Under the pieces are notes generated by a model that saw only the letters and a list, made by a program, of their open reading frames with translations, had not been told where the DNA came from and did not search any database. Below are positions 1 to 7,402 of a stretch of DNA of 14,017 nt, in pieces; the stretch's first letter is position 1, and each line of letters begins with the position of its first letter. Source of the DNA: CAYYSY01 sp964474355 (GTDB lineage Bacteria; Myxococcota_A; UBA9160; UBA4427); NCBI GenBank assembly GCA_964474355.1, contig CAYYSY010000261.1, positions 1-14,017 of the forward strand, written 5' to 3'. Made by a program: the position numbers and the translations under genes.

Positions 1-822
1 TTCATCTTGATCCGTGGTAGCACAAGGTACACCGATGATGCGCCCTTTTTCACTGGCGGCGCGGACGATACTTTCCACTTCATGCAGACTAATCTTACGG
101 ATGGCGGATAGGTAGGCCCATTGATCCAGATACGCTGTCAAATGATCGTCAATGAAAAGGCTGTTTCCAACATCCCGAGGTTGTTTTTGTAACGGCAACG
201 CGATGAGATTGCCGAAGCCACCTCGTGGCAGTGTGTCTTGGTTGGGAAAGAAGCGATCATAAGAATCCAACCCGATGTCAGGTCGACGCTCCATCGTCTC
301 GGTCAGGATATGTGACCCAAGCTTTCGGGCCAAAGTCGCGGGCAAGGCACGATCAAAAAACAGCCAAATATGTCCGCCTTGCCCCGATCGTGATCGCTCC
401 AATGCGGCGGGTAGGTTCAGTGTCCGGCAGGTATCCATGAATGCAGTGGCATCTTGATCCCAACGTAACTTGTCGAAGTCCACGGCTAAGAAGAAACAAG
501 TTTCGTCTTGGAGCATCGGATAGACGCCCATGACGAAGTTTTGACCATTGTTGTCCTGGCCGGATAGATGCCAACGAATAACGTCGTCTGTTACGGGTCG
601 GAATTGTTGGTTTGGACAGGCGGTGCATTTGATTCTGGGTTTTTCGCAAAGACGTGGAACCCATTCATTGGCACAAGCGGGCTGGTAACCTGATTTGCCT
701 GTCTTTCGACTCTCAAAGCGAAGCGGATACACATCGTCTCGCCCTCTAAAAAGCGAACGAAATAGAGCTATTTTGTCTTTAACAGGTGATTTTTGATGGA
801 CTGTGTGGTCGTTACGGGGCAT
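1..822 (-). CDS. TOTE conflict-system primase (AEP domain), C-terminus beyond the window
   Basis: The reverse strand is open without a stop from 822 to the window edge (274 codons). It reads as the archaeo-eukaryotic primase domain that Pfam names for TOTE conflict systems. Visible motifs are an N-terminal IALFRSLFRGRDDVYP block and four cysteines that look like a zinc knuckle (C50, C59, C66, C69). The acidic pair AVDFD (D115, D117) would be the primase metal site. SRSGQGGHIW (H151 of the SGxGxH motif) and SYDRFFPNQDTLPRGGFGN (about 187-205) follow. In this family the primase is normally followed by a superfamily-2 helicase, which would lie left of the window. The system is thought to act on invading nucleic acid; that role is family inference. 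The start is uncertain. ATGs at 822, 885 and 891 are in frame, an in-frame stop lies at 895-897, and none has a good ribosome binding site. Many relatives carry an N-terminal coiled coil that is absent here, so the 5' end may be truncated. GC is clearly lower than in the genes after 1.7 kb. Confidence 0.82.
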   Translation of the reverse strand, partial: MPRNDHTVHQKSPVKDKIALFRSLFRGRDDVYPLRFESRKTGKSGYQPACANEWVPRLCEKPRIKCTACPNQQFRPVTDDVIRWHLSGQDNNGQNFVMGVYPMLQDETCFFLAVDFDKLRWDQDATAFMDTCRTLNLPAALERSRSGQGGHIWLFFDRALPATLARKLGSHILTETMERRPDIGLDSYDRFFPNQDTLPRGGFGNLIALPLQKQPRDVGNSLFIDDHLTAYLDQWAYLSAIRKISLHEVESIVRAASEKGRIIGVPCATTDQDE

Positions 823-933
823 GGTGGACTGCTTGAGGCTGCTTATTGAGAGTCGGTCGCAAATGGCGAAACGGCCGGAAGCCATAAACATAGATCACAA
901 CATTGTATACGGGACAAACCCGATAAAGTTTGA

Positions 934-1131
934 CTATGGTGTCCCCATATTCTCAAGGGATGGGTGCTCAATGAGGTGGATTTGGAGCGACACCTGATTC
1001 TGAACAAGAGTTTTGCGACACTCGATATGAACGTGATCCGCGGGGAGTTGGAGGGAATTGTAGGACGTTCAATCACGACGCCCAAGACCATGCTGTTCCT
1101 CGATGAGATTCAGGCAACCCCGGCGTGTTAG
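934..1131 (+). pseudogene. N-terminal AAA ATPase fragment (Walker B region, DUF4143-type ATPase)
   Basis: The frame open from 934 reads ...EVDLERHLILNK, then LEGIVGRSITTPKT, then MLFLDEIQATP, and stops at 1129-1131. The last block is the Walker B segment of AAA ATPases that carry a C-terminal DUF4143 domain. The preceding residues match the usual stretch between Walker A and Walker B. No Walker A motif is found upstream in any + frame. An in-frame stop at 931-933 closes this reading frame, while a neighbouring frame is open at 803-997, so a frameshift is possible. The protein should continue for roughly 300 residues after Walker B but ends within three codons. It directly abuts the 3' end of the DUF4143 fragment on the other strand. 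I read it as a decayed or rearranged gene piece. Function would be lost. Confidence 0.55.
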
Positions 1132-1715
1132 TTGGCCAGCCTTTTGAGCCATCCCAAAAGATTGGTCACGAGAACGGAATTGTTTTCGATCTTACGAGCC
1201 GTGCGACATACCAGAACACGTTTGGTGGCGCCAATCATATCGCTAGTCTTGTTCAGCCGGTGGATCATTTCCGTGGAGGGATTCGAAGTTAGTTTGAATT
1301 CAACACCCCATCGTTCATGCCCCCAATCTAGAACAAGGTCAAGCTCGTACCCGTCTGAGGTTCGGAAGAAATAGGTCTGTGCTGATTTACCGGAAGCGGA
1401 CAACGTCGCCAATGTCTGTTCGAAGACAAAACCTTCCCAACTTGCCCCGAGCCACGGTTGGCGATAGAGCTGGTCAAGATTGTTAACACCCATCAAGGTG
1501 TGCAACAGCCCGCTATCTCGCCAGTAGACTCGAGGTGTCTTGATCAGTCTTTTACGCGTGTTGGCGTGGTATGGTTGGAGCCGACGAATCAAGTATGCAG
1601 CTTCCAAATAGTCGCAGTAGCGGAGAACCGTCTTGTGATCCAGAGCTAAGCTAGCTCCAAGTTGGGAAGCATTTAATAATTGACCATGAAGAGCTGCTAA
1701 CATATGGACCAAACG
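1128..1715 (-). pseudogene. DUF4143 C-terminal half of an AAA ATPase, 5' truncated
   Basis: The reverse strand from about 1715 to the stop at 1128 encodes a clean DUF4143 domain of about 195 residues. Recognisable blocks are HGQLLNASQLGASLALDHKT (helix-turn-helix-like), LRYCDYLEAAYLIRRLQPYH, NTRKRLIKTPRVYWRDSGLL, and the nuclease-like core SDGYELDLVLDW...WGVEFKLTSNP. In intact proteins this follows an AAA ATPase of about 200 residues. Here the homology stops at RLVHML (about 1701-1715). The frame then continues only as antisense of the acyl-CoA ligase, which is not protein-like for this family, and no suitable start is visible. These ATPases are common, often accessory or mobile genes of poorly defined role. 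The piece faces the Walker B fragment at 934-1131, so the two could be rearranged parts of one gene or remnants of two. Confidence 0.75.
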
Positions 1716-2210
1716 GAGCTGCCGCGCGGTGAGGTCGGCGAGATCATGTTCAAGGGACCGAACCTGATCCGCGGCTACTGGAACAAGCCCGAGGCGACGG
1801 CCGACACCTTCCTCGAAGGCTGGCTCAAGAGCGGCGACCTCGGCCGCATGGACGATGAGGGCTTCATCTTCGTCGAGGATCGCGCCAAGGACATGGTGCT
1901 GCGCGCCGGCGAGAACATCTACTCGGCCGAGGTCGAGGCGGTGATCTACGAGTTCGAGGGCGTGTACGAGGCGGCGGTCTTCGGCCTTCCCCACGAACGA
2001 TTGGGCGAAGAGCTCGCCGTGGCGATCGTCCCCAAGCAGGGCGTCACGATCGACGTCGACGCGCTGAAGGCGCACATCGGGTCGCACATCGCGTCGTTCA
2101 AGATCCCGAGCTATGTCGAGTTCCACGACGAGCAGCTGCCGCGCAACGCGTCGGGCAAGATCCTCAAGCGCACGTTGCGCGACGACATCGTCGCGAAGCG
2201 CGGGGGCTGA
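1704..2210 (+). pseudogene. Acyl-CoA ligase (AMP-binding enzyme), C-terminal third only
   Basis: This is the C-terminal part of an acyl-CoA synthetase/AMP-dependent ligase. Such enzymes activate a fatty or aromatic acid with ATP and then load it onto CoA. Visible motifs are ELPRGEVGEIMFKGPNL, GYWNKPEAT, the adenylate-binding GWLKSGDLG, the hinge FVEDRAKDM, GENIYSAEVE, and the C-terminal PRNASGKILKR with the adenylation lysine. Only about 165 residues are present against the usual 500-550. The N-terminal nucleotide-binding loop and most of the substrate pocket are missing. Homology begins around 1713-1716, exactly where GC jumps upward and the DUF4143 fragment ends. The ATG at 1704 is therefore probably not a real start, and a functional enzyme is not expected. 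Either the gene was interrupted by the low-GC patch or the contig is chimeric here. Confidence 0.85.
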
Positions 2211-2217
2211 AGGACGA

Positions 2218-2235
2218 CCGAGCCTGGAGACTCGG
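2218..2235. terminator. Possible hairpin between convergent genes
   Basis: CCGAG and CTCGG form a 5-bp stem with an 8-nt loop (2223-2230). It lies between the stop of the ligase fragment and the stop of the TetR gene. There is no T-tract on either side, so it is only a weak terminator candidate. Confidence 0.25.
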
Positions 2236-2243
2236 GCCGGAGC

Positions 2244-2894
2244 TCAAGTCGACTTCGCCCGCGCAACCACCGGCGAGAGCAGGAGCTCGCGCAGGATGCC
2301 GACCAGCTCGGCCTCGGCTGCGCCCGCGAGACCATCGTCCCGCTCGCGGCGCCACTGCACCGCGAGCTCCTCGAGACCCGCGAGCACGAGGGCCAGGAGC
2401 GTCGGCGACGGCACCGAGCCGATCTCGCCACGCGACTGCCGCTGGCAGAGATCGTGCCCGAGCAGCGCCTGGATCCGGCCCCGCAGCCCGGCTCGAACCT
2501 CGCGCACCCGCGCGCGACCACGACCGCCGAGCCGCTCGAGGTCGACGAGCACGAGCGGCAGCCGCTCGAGATAGACGTGCAGCAGCCGCTCGAGCGCAGC
2601 CGAGAGATCGTCCGCCGAGCGAAACGCGAGCTCGAGCTGGGCGAGGAACGCGTCGCCGCGCTCGCGCGCGAGCTCGACGACGAGATCCTCCTTCGACTCG
2701 AAGAACTCGTAGAACGAGCGCGACGACATGCGCGCCTCGCGCACGATGGCCTGCACGCTGGCGCCCTCCTCGCCGCCGTTCACGAAGAGGCGTTCGGCGG
2801 CGGCGAAGAGACGCTCGCGCTGCTGCACCTCGGGAATCCGCGGACGCCCCCGGCGCCGCTCGTCCGCCATGGCGTCGCTTCCGAGACTCGACAT
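2244..2894 (-). CDS. TetR/AcrR-family transcriptional regulator
   Basis: This is a predicted one-component repressor of 216 residues. After a basic leader (RRRGRPR) comes the TetR DNA-binding domain at about residues 27-72: RERLFAAAERLFVNGGEEGA, then the recognition region VQAIVREARMSSRSFYEFFE, ending SKEDLV. The C-terminal helices form a ligand pocket that I cannot assign. The start at 2894 is preferred over one 30 nt further upstream because GGGGTGAT lies about 8 nt before it. An ATG at 2870 (MADERRRGRPR) is also possible. It is the last gene of a leftward set, starting 57 bp after the LLM oxidoreductase gene, so it probably controls that operon. No palindrome obvious enough to be its operator was found upstream of the first gene (4882-4979). 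Confidence 0.88.
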   Translation of the reverse strand: MSSLGSDAMADERRRGRPRIPEVQQRERLFAAAERLFVNGGEEGASVQAIVREARMSSRSFYEFFESKEDLVVELARERGDAFLAQLELAFRSADDLSAALERLLHVYLERLPLVLVDLERLGGRGRARVREVRAGLRGRIQALLGHDLCQRQSRGEIGSVPSPTLLALVLAGLEELAVQWRRERDDGLAGAAEAELVGILRELLLSPVVARAKST

Positions 2895-2951
2895 CTGGAT
2901 CACCCCGCGTGCGCGGCCGGCCAAAGAGACCTCCGCGCGACCCCGGGCCGA

Positions 2952-3848
2952 CTACGAGGCGGAATCGAACTGGTTTCGGAAGATCTCGAGCGCGTCGATG
3001 AAATCGGCCGCACCCGAAAATCCGACCCGGCGCCCTCCGAGCAGCTCGGCCCCGGTGTCCATGGCACGCAGGCTGACATGAGTGCCGCCCGCCTCGCGCC
3101 AGAAGGCGAGATCGGCCTCGCGGTCCTCGGGCGAGTGCGAGAAGTCGACGACGGCCTCGAGACCGAAGTCGTCCGGCCGGCGCCCATGGCGCTCGAGCCT
3201 GGGCCGCAGGTCTTCGAGCATGCGCCGCGTCCGCCGCGGCGGCACGCCGAAGAGGAACCCGTCGCCCAGCCGCGCCGCGCGCTCGAAGGCCGCACCGACG
3301 AAGCCACCGAACCAGATCGGCAGGTCGGGCCGGGCCCGCGGCAGCAGCCCTGCCCGCTCCACCCGATGATGCTTGCCGTCGAAGTCGACGAGACGCTCGC
3401 CGAAGAGGGCCCGCAACAGCTCGACCTGCTCACCCAGGCGCTCACCGCGCGACGCGAAGTCGGCGCCGAGCGCCGTGTACTCGACGTGGTTCCAGCCGCT
3501 GCCGACCCCGAGACGCACCCGCCCCTTCGAGAGCAGGTCGATCTCGGTCACCTGCTTCGCGACGAGCGCGGTCTGCCGCTGGGGGAGGATCAGCACGCCG
3601 GTCGCGAGACCGATGCGATCGGTACACGCCGCCATGAACGCCATCGTCGTGAGCGGCTCGTGGAACGCGTCGTCCTCGTCGTACGGTCCCTCGAGCTTCG
3701 GCGTGCGGCGCTCGTGCGAGGCCGAGAGCACGTGGTCGTAGAGCACCACGTGGTCGTAGCCGAGCCCCTCGGCGGCCTGGACCCAGTCGCGGATCGCCGC
3801 CGGGTCGTCGCCGATCTCGGTCGTGGGAAAGATCGCGCCGAGCTTCAT
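2952..3848 (-). CDS. LLM-class F420-dependent oxidoreductase (TIGR03619/Rv2161c-like)
   Basis: A flavin/F420 luciferase-like TIM-barrel oxidoreductase of 298 residues. Diagnostic features are the N-terminal MKLGAIFPTTEIG, then GLGYDHVVLYDHV, ATGVLILPQRQTALVAKQ, the glycine-rich GRVRLGVGSGWNHVEY (about 110-125) and PIWFGGF. These match the family whose members use coenzyme F420 or FMN, which implies that the organism makes or acquires F420. The substrate is unknown. The start at 3848 is chosen because family homology begins exactly at MKLG. The frame is open further upstream, but that extension overlaps the 3' end of the previous gene and looks non-family. It lies 28 bp downstream of the KARI-like gene and 57 bp upstream of the TetR gene, so the three are probably one transcript. 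Confidence 0.9.
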   Translation of the reverse strand: MKLGAIFPTTEIGDDPAAIRDWVQAAEGLGYDHVVLYDHVLSASHERRTPKLEGPYDEDDAFHEPLTTMAFMAACTDRIGLATGVLILPQRQTALVAKQVTEIDLLSKGRVRLGVGSGWNHVEYTALGADFASRGERLGEQVELLRALFGERLVDFDGKHHRVERAGLLPRARPDLPIWFGGFVGAAFERAARLGDGFLFGVPPRRTRRMLEDLRPRLERHGRRPDDFGLEAVVDFSHSPEDREADLAFWREAGGTHVSLRAMDTGAELLGGRRVGFSGAADFIDALEIFRNQFDSAS

Positions 3849-3876
3849 GGTCTCGGCCCTGCGCCGATTGCGAGGC

Positions 3877-4881
3877 TCACTCTCCCCTGCCCTTGCCGTT
3901 GCTCTCGCCCCCATCGTGCGCGCCGGGACCGAGCTGACTTCGCATCGCCGCCTCCATGGCCTGGATCGCCGGACCCGCGAACTGCTCGCGCAACGCGTCG
4001 AGCTTCTGGTACCCGCTCTCGGACTCCGCGTCCCACTCGTCGGCGAAGCGGCCGCTCTCGATGTCGTCGGTCAGGCGCTTCATGATCGCCATGAAGTCGA
4101 GCGAGTCGTACGCGCCACGGCGCGAGAGCTGCCCGTACTGGCTGGCCGGTGAGTGGAAGCCGAGCTGGCCCGTGAAGCCGACCTCACGCAGCAGCCGGTA
4201 GTTGCGCTCGACCTCGCCCGACATGAAGAGCTCGGTCAGGATCGCCTCCATCGGGATGCCCGCGCCGAGCATCGTCATGACGAAGCTCTGGTTCACGTGC
4301 GCGAGCGCGGGCGAGAGCACCTGCTCGACGGCGAGGTCGAGCACCGCCTCCTGCTTCGGCGTGAGCTCGATCGCGCCCTCGCGCAGCCCGCCGATGCCCT
4401 TCGCCACCGCGAGCGTCCGCGGCAGCGCCTGGCCGGTCGCGTCGCGATGCACGCCGACGGCCGTGATGAAGCCCGCGCCCTCCTCGTAGCAGCGGCGCAC
4501 CTCGGGACCGAGCATGCGGGGCGCGACCATGCCGAGGTCGCCGGGCGGGGACCAGCGATCGAAGCCGAAGGCATAGCCGCTCGCGGTGATCGTGAGACCG
4601 TCGGCGGGCCGGTCGAGCGGGAGATGCGAGATCACGTCGTCGGGCACGAGAATGCAGGCGATCTCGATCTCACTCGCGTCCGCGAGCTCGCCGGTCTCGA
4701 AGCCGTCCTTCCGAGCCTCGTCGCGGGTCTCGTCGGCGCGCACGCACACGCGCACGTCGGCGCCCGAGTCGCGCAGGTTGAGCGCCCAGCTCCGACCTTG
4801 ATTTCCGTAGCCCACTACGGCGATCGTCTTGCCGCGGATCAGGCCGAGGTCGCCGTCTTCGTCGTGATGGATCGTGGTCAT
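3877..4881 (-). CDS. Divergent ketol-acid reductoisomerase-like protein
   Basis: A 334-residue protein with the KARI (IlvC) two-domain order. The N-terminal Rossmann fold has VVGYGNQGRSWALNLRDSG (residues 22-40). The knotted helical C-terminal domain has AVAKGIGGLREGAIE (158-172), metal ligands D182 and E186 in LDLAVEQ, and SPASQYG (244-250) at the substrate-serine position. Canonical KARI converts acetolactate to dihydroxyisovalerate in branched-chain amino-acid synthesis. Here the usual AHGF motif reads ASGY (100-103), so the catalytic histidine is serine. The usual APK reads APR (120-122), and the helix that normally supplies two more glutamate metal ligands (around E217) seems to retain only one. 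A changed substrate or reaction is therefore likely. The ATG at 4881 has GGGAG about 7 nt upstream. It is the first gene of an operon with an F420-type oxidoreductase and a TetR regulator rather than with ilvB/ilvN, which argues against a housekeeping ilvC. Confidence 0.82.
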   Translation of the reverse strand: MTTIHHDEDGDLGLIRGKTIAVVGYGNQGRSWALNLRDSGADVRVCVRADETRDEARKDGFETGELADASEIEIACILVPDDVISHLPLDRPADGLTITASGYAFGFDRWSPPGDLGMVAPRMLGPEVRRCYEEGAGFITAVGVHRDATGQALPRTLAVAKGIGGLREGAIELTPKQEAVLDLAVEQVLSPALAHVNQSFVMTMLGAGIPMEAILTELFMSGEVERNYRLLREVGFTGQLGFHSPASQYGQLSRRGAYDSLDFMAIMKRLTDDIESGRFADEWDAESESGYQKLDALREQFAGPAIQAMEAAMRSQLGPGAHDGGESNGKGRGE

Positions 4882-4979
4882 GGGGGCTCCCGGTCGTCTC
4901 GCGCGTCACATGGTGGACGGTCATTGGTGCCGAGCCGGACATTCAAGCACACTCGCCCGAGCGGCGACCGGAGATTTCG

Positions 4980-6647
4980 GTGAAGCACCCGATCGAAGAA
5001 GAAGGGCGCCGCCCCACCCGGCGGGCGTTCCTGAAGCAGGGCCTCGGCGCGAGCGCGGCCGCCCTCGCGGCGCCCCTCGCCGGCTGCTCGCGAGACGACA
5101 CGCCCGATGCGGGCCCCGCCGGCGCCGGGGGCTGGCGGAGCGGCGAGGTGGCGCACCTGCTGCCAACGGCGGATCACCGGCGCATCCTCCTCAAAGCATC
5201 GTTCTCGCGGCCGCAACGACACACGCCCCTGCTCGTCGTCGGTGATCGCCGCGCAGCGGGCGTGCGCACCGACATGCGGGGGCGCTTCTTCACGTTCGAC
5301 GTCGACGGCCTCGCCCCCTCGACCGACCATCGACTGCAGCTCGTGCGCGGCGACGGCACACCGCTCTGCGACGACTGGCCGCTGCGCACGTTCCCGGCGC
5401 CCGACACCTCGCCCGATCGCTTCCGGCTGCTGGCCTTCACATGCGCGGGCGGGCCCGACGACCTCTACAGCTTCGGCTCGCTCTTCAACGCGTACCTGCC
5501 CATCGCCGCGCGGCAGCGGCTCCTCGCCCGGGCCCTCGCGTACGCGCCCGATGCGATGATCGCCAACGGCGATCACGTCTACTGGGACATGAAGAGCAGG
5601 TTCGGCTGGGCGATGGGCCGGTCACCGGTCGCGTGGTGGCGGGCGGGGTTCTTCGATCGTGAGTCACCGATCGCCGGGCACTCCAACGAAGAAGTGCTCG
5701 TGCGCGCCTTCGAGCGCCAGATCGCCGGACTCTACGGCGTGCTCTTCCGCTCGACGCCGTCGTTCTTCTTGCAGGACGATCACGACTACGGCGAGAACGA
5801 CGAGGCGAGCGACGCGCTTCGCACCTTCCCCGCCGACCCGTTCATGAAGGACCTCGCCCGCACGACCCAACGGCTCTTCTATCCCGAGCTGATCGCGGGC
5901 CCTGGCGTGCCGGCGGCCTGGCAGCTCGGCGGAGGGCTCGCCGAGAGCTTCGGGACGCTCCGCTACGGCCGGCTCTTCGAGGCGCTCCTCTATGACTGCC
6001 GCCGCGCGCTCACGAACGCGTCCGATCCCGCGACCGGCGACCACGCGTCGGGCTTCGTGCCGCCGGACGTCGAGGCCTGGCTCGCTGCGCGGAGCCAGGG
6101 CTCGGACGCCGCGCACCTCGTGCACATGCCGTCGACGCCGGTGCTCTGGACCGCGGGCAAGTGGGGCGAGTGGTATCCCGACTTCAAGGACGAGCACGGC
6201 GACCTTCGCGCCGACGTCGAGAAGCCGTACTGGCCCGAGGGATGGAACGCGCAGCACGATCGGCTCTTGTCGGCCGTCGCATCCAGAACGGACCGCACGC
6301 CCGTCTTCGCGAGCGGCGATCTCCACGCGATCGCGAGCGGCCGCATCCTCGCGAGCGGCGACCTGCGACTCGACGCGAACCCGGTCGCCAGTGTGCTCGT
6401 CGGGCCGGTCGGCACTGGCGCCCTGGGCTGGCCGTCGAAGTTCAGGGCGCAGCGCCCGTTGCCCTCGGGCACGCTGCGCGCCGAAGAGTGGGTGGAGCCG
6501 ATCGAGGAGAACGGCTTCAGCCTGCTCGACGTTACGCCCGAGGCGCTCACGGTGTCGATGTTCCGCTGGCATCCCGATCAGGGCGTCGCCGCGATCGACT
6601 CGCTCGAGCCCTTCGACGTGCGCATGTATCCGCGGCCGGGGGCCTGA
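4980..6647 (+). CDS. PhoD-like metallophosphatase, Tat-exported lipoprotein
   Basis: A 555-residue extracytoplasmic phosphatase-like protein. The N-terminus carries a twin-arginine signal (RRAFLKQG at 14-21), a hydrophobic alanine-rich stretch and a lipobox LAGC with the acceptor cysteine at 36. This suggests folded export through Tat and anchoring to a membrane. Residues about 50-140 look like the N-terminal beta-sandwich of PhoD-family alkaline phosphatases. The catalytic domain shows NGDHVYWD (196-203), DDHDYGEND (266-274) and SGDLHA (445-450), which supply the metal-binding aspartates and histidines. The likely reaction is phosphomonoester or phosphodiester hydrolysis for phosphate scavenging. 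The exact substrate is not visible. The start is GTG at 4980, with GGAG about 6 nt upstream. It is transcribed divergently from the KARI-like operon across 98 bp. No clear pho box was identified. Confidence 0.87.
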   Translation: MKHPIEEEGRRPTRRAFLKQGLGASAAALAAPLAGCSRDDTPDAGPAGAGGWRSGEVAHLLPTADHRRILLKASFSRPQRHTPLLVVGDRRAAGVRTDMRGRFFTFDVDGLAPSTDHRLQLVRGDGTPLCDDWPLRTFPAPDTSPDRFRLLAFTCAGGPDDLYSFGSLFNAYLPIAARQRLLARALAYAPDAMIANGDHVYWDMKSRFGWAMGRSPVAWWRAGFFDRESPIAGHSNEEVLVRAFERQIAGLYGVLFRSTPSFFLQDDHDYGENDEASDALRTFPADPFMKDLARTTQRLFYPELIAGPGVPAAWQLGGGLAESFGTLRYGRLFEALLYDCRRALTNASDPATGDHASGFVPPDVEAWLAARSQGSDAAHLVHMPSTPVLWTAGKWGEWYPDFKDEHGDLRADVEKPYWPEGWNAQHDRLLSAVASRTDRTPVFASGDLHAIASGRILASGDLRLDANPVASVLVGPVGTGALGWPSKFRAQRPLPSGTLRAEEWVEPIEENGFSLLDVTPEALTVSMFRWHPDQGVAAIDSLEPFDVRMYPRPGA

Positions 6648-6664
6648 AGGCGGGCGCGCTCCGC

Positions 6665-7402
6665 CTACCACCTTTCGTCGAACGGCCTCAGGTCGAGCTC
6701 GAAGGTCCAGGCGTTGCGCGGCTGGGCGTGCAGCTGCCAGTACGCCTCGGCGATCGCATCGGGGGCGAGCAGGCCGTCGGCGGGGCGCGACTCGACGAGC
6801 GCCGGGAAGGTCTCACGGATCCACGGCGTGTCGATCGCACCGTCGACCACGATGTGCCCCACGTGGATGCCCTTCGGCCCGAGCTCGCGCGCCATGCTCT
6901 GCGCGAGGGCGCGCAGCGCGTGCTTCGCGCCGGCGAACGCCGAGAACCCGGCGCCGCCGCGCAGGCTCGCCGTTGCGCCGGTGAAGAGGATCGTGCCGTG
7001 GCCGCGCGGCGTCATGACGCGCGCCGCCTCGCGACCGGCCAGGAAGCCCGCGAAGCACGCCATCTCCCAGACCTTGCGATAGACGCGGCTCGTCGTCTCG
7101 GTGATCGGGAAGCTCACGTTGGCGCCGGGGTTGAAGACGGCGACCTCGAGCGGCGCGACGTCCTTCTCGATGCGCTCGAAGAGCTCCGTCACCTGATCCT
7201 CGTCGCGCCCGTCGCAGCCGATCGCGACCGCCTCGCCGCCCTCGGCCTCGATCTCCTTCACGAGCGTCTCGAGCTGATCGGCGTTGCGCCGCGTACACAC
7301 GGCCACGAGCCCCTCGCGCGCGAACCGCTTCGCGATGGCGCCACCGGTGCTCTCACCCGCGCCGACCACGAGCGCCGATCGCTTCTCGCTGGTTGAGCTC
7401 AT
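6665..7402 (-). CDS. SDR-family oxidoreductase with Phe at the catalytic Tyr position
   Basis: A 245-residue short-chain dehydrogenase/reductase. The nucleotide-binding turn is VVGAGESTGGAIAKRF (12-27). D64 in the CDGRD segment and NPG (91-93, replacing NAG) follow. The active-site region is TGATASLRGGAGFSAFAGAK (141-160), with the serine at 146 and the lysine at 160. The residue that should be the catalytic tyrosine of YxxxK is phenylalanine (F156). From memory, a subgroup of SDRs with FAxAK and the following ALAQSMARELGPKGIHV segment is widespread, so this may be a family trait rather than damage. Canonical proton relay would still be absent. The start ATG at 7402 overlaps the stop of the upstream gene as ATGA and has GAGGAGG 7 nt ahead, so the two are translationally coupled. 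Confidence 0.88.
   Translation of the reverse strand: MSSTSEKRSALVVGAGESTGGAIAKRFAREGLVAVCTRRNADQLETLVKEIEAEGGEAVAIGCDGRDEDQVTELFERIEKDVAPLEVAVFNPGANVSFPITETTSRVYRKVWEMACFAGFLAGREAARVMTPRGHGTILFTGATASLRGGAGFSAFAGAKHALRALAQSMARELGPKGIHVGHIVVDGAIDTPWIRETFPALVESRPADGLLAPDAIAEAYWQLHAQPRNAWTFELDLRPFDERW

Noticed and set aside
353..664. 103-residue reverse open frame
   Set aside because: It lies in another frame of the TOTE primase and lacks any recognisable motif.
1128..2126. 332-residue reverse frame taken as one ATPase/DUF4143 protein
   Set aside because: Only the last 195 or so residues are DUF4143. The first part is antisense of the acyl-CoA ligase across the junction.
2454..4085. 543-codon open frame on +
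   Set aside because: It is antisense to the TetR and LLM genes, both with full motif sets. The translation is Arg/Glu-rich and low in complexity.
6649..6665. GGCGG-N7-CCGCC hairpin between convergent PhoD-like and SDR genes
   Set aside because: The stem is only 5 bp and overlaps the SDR stop codon. There is no T-tract, so it is too weak to call a terminator.
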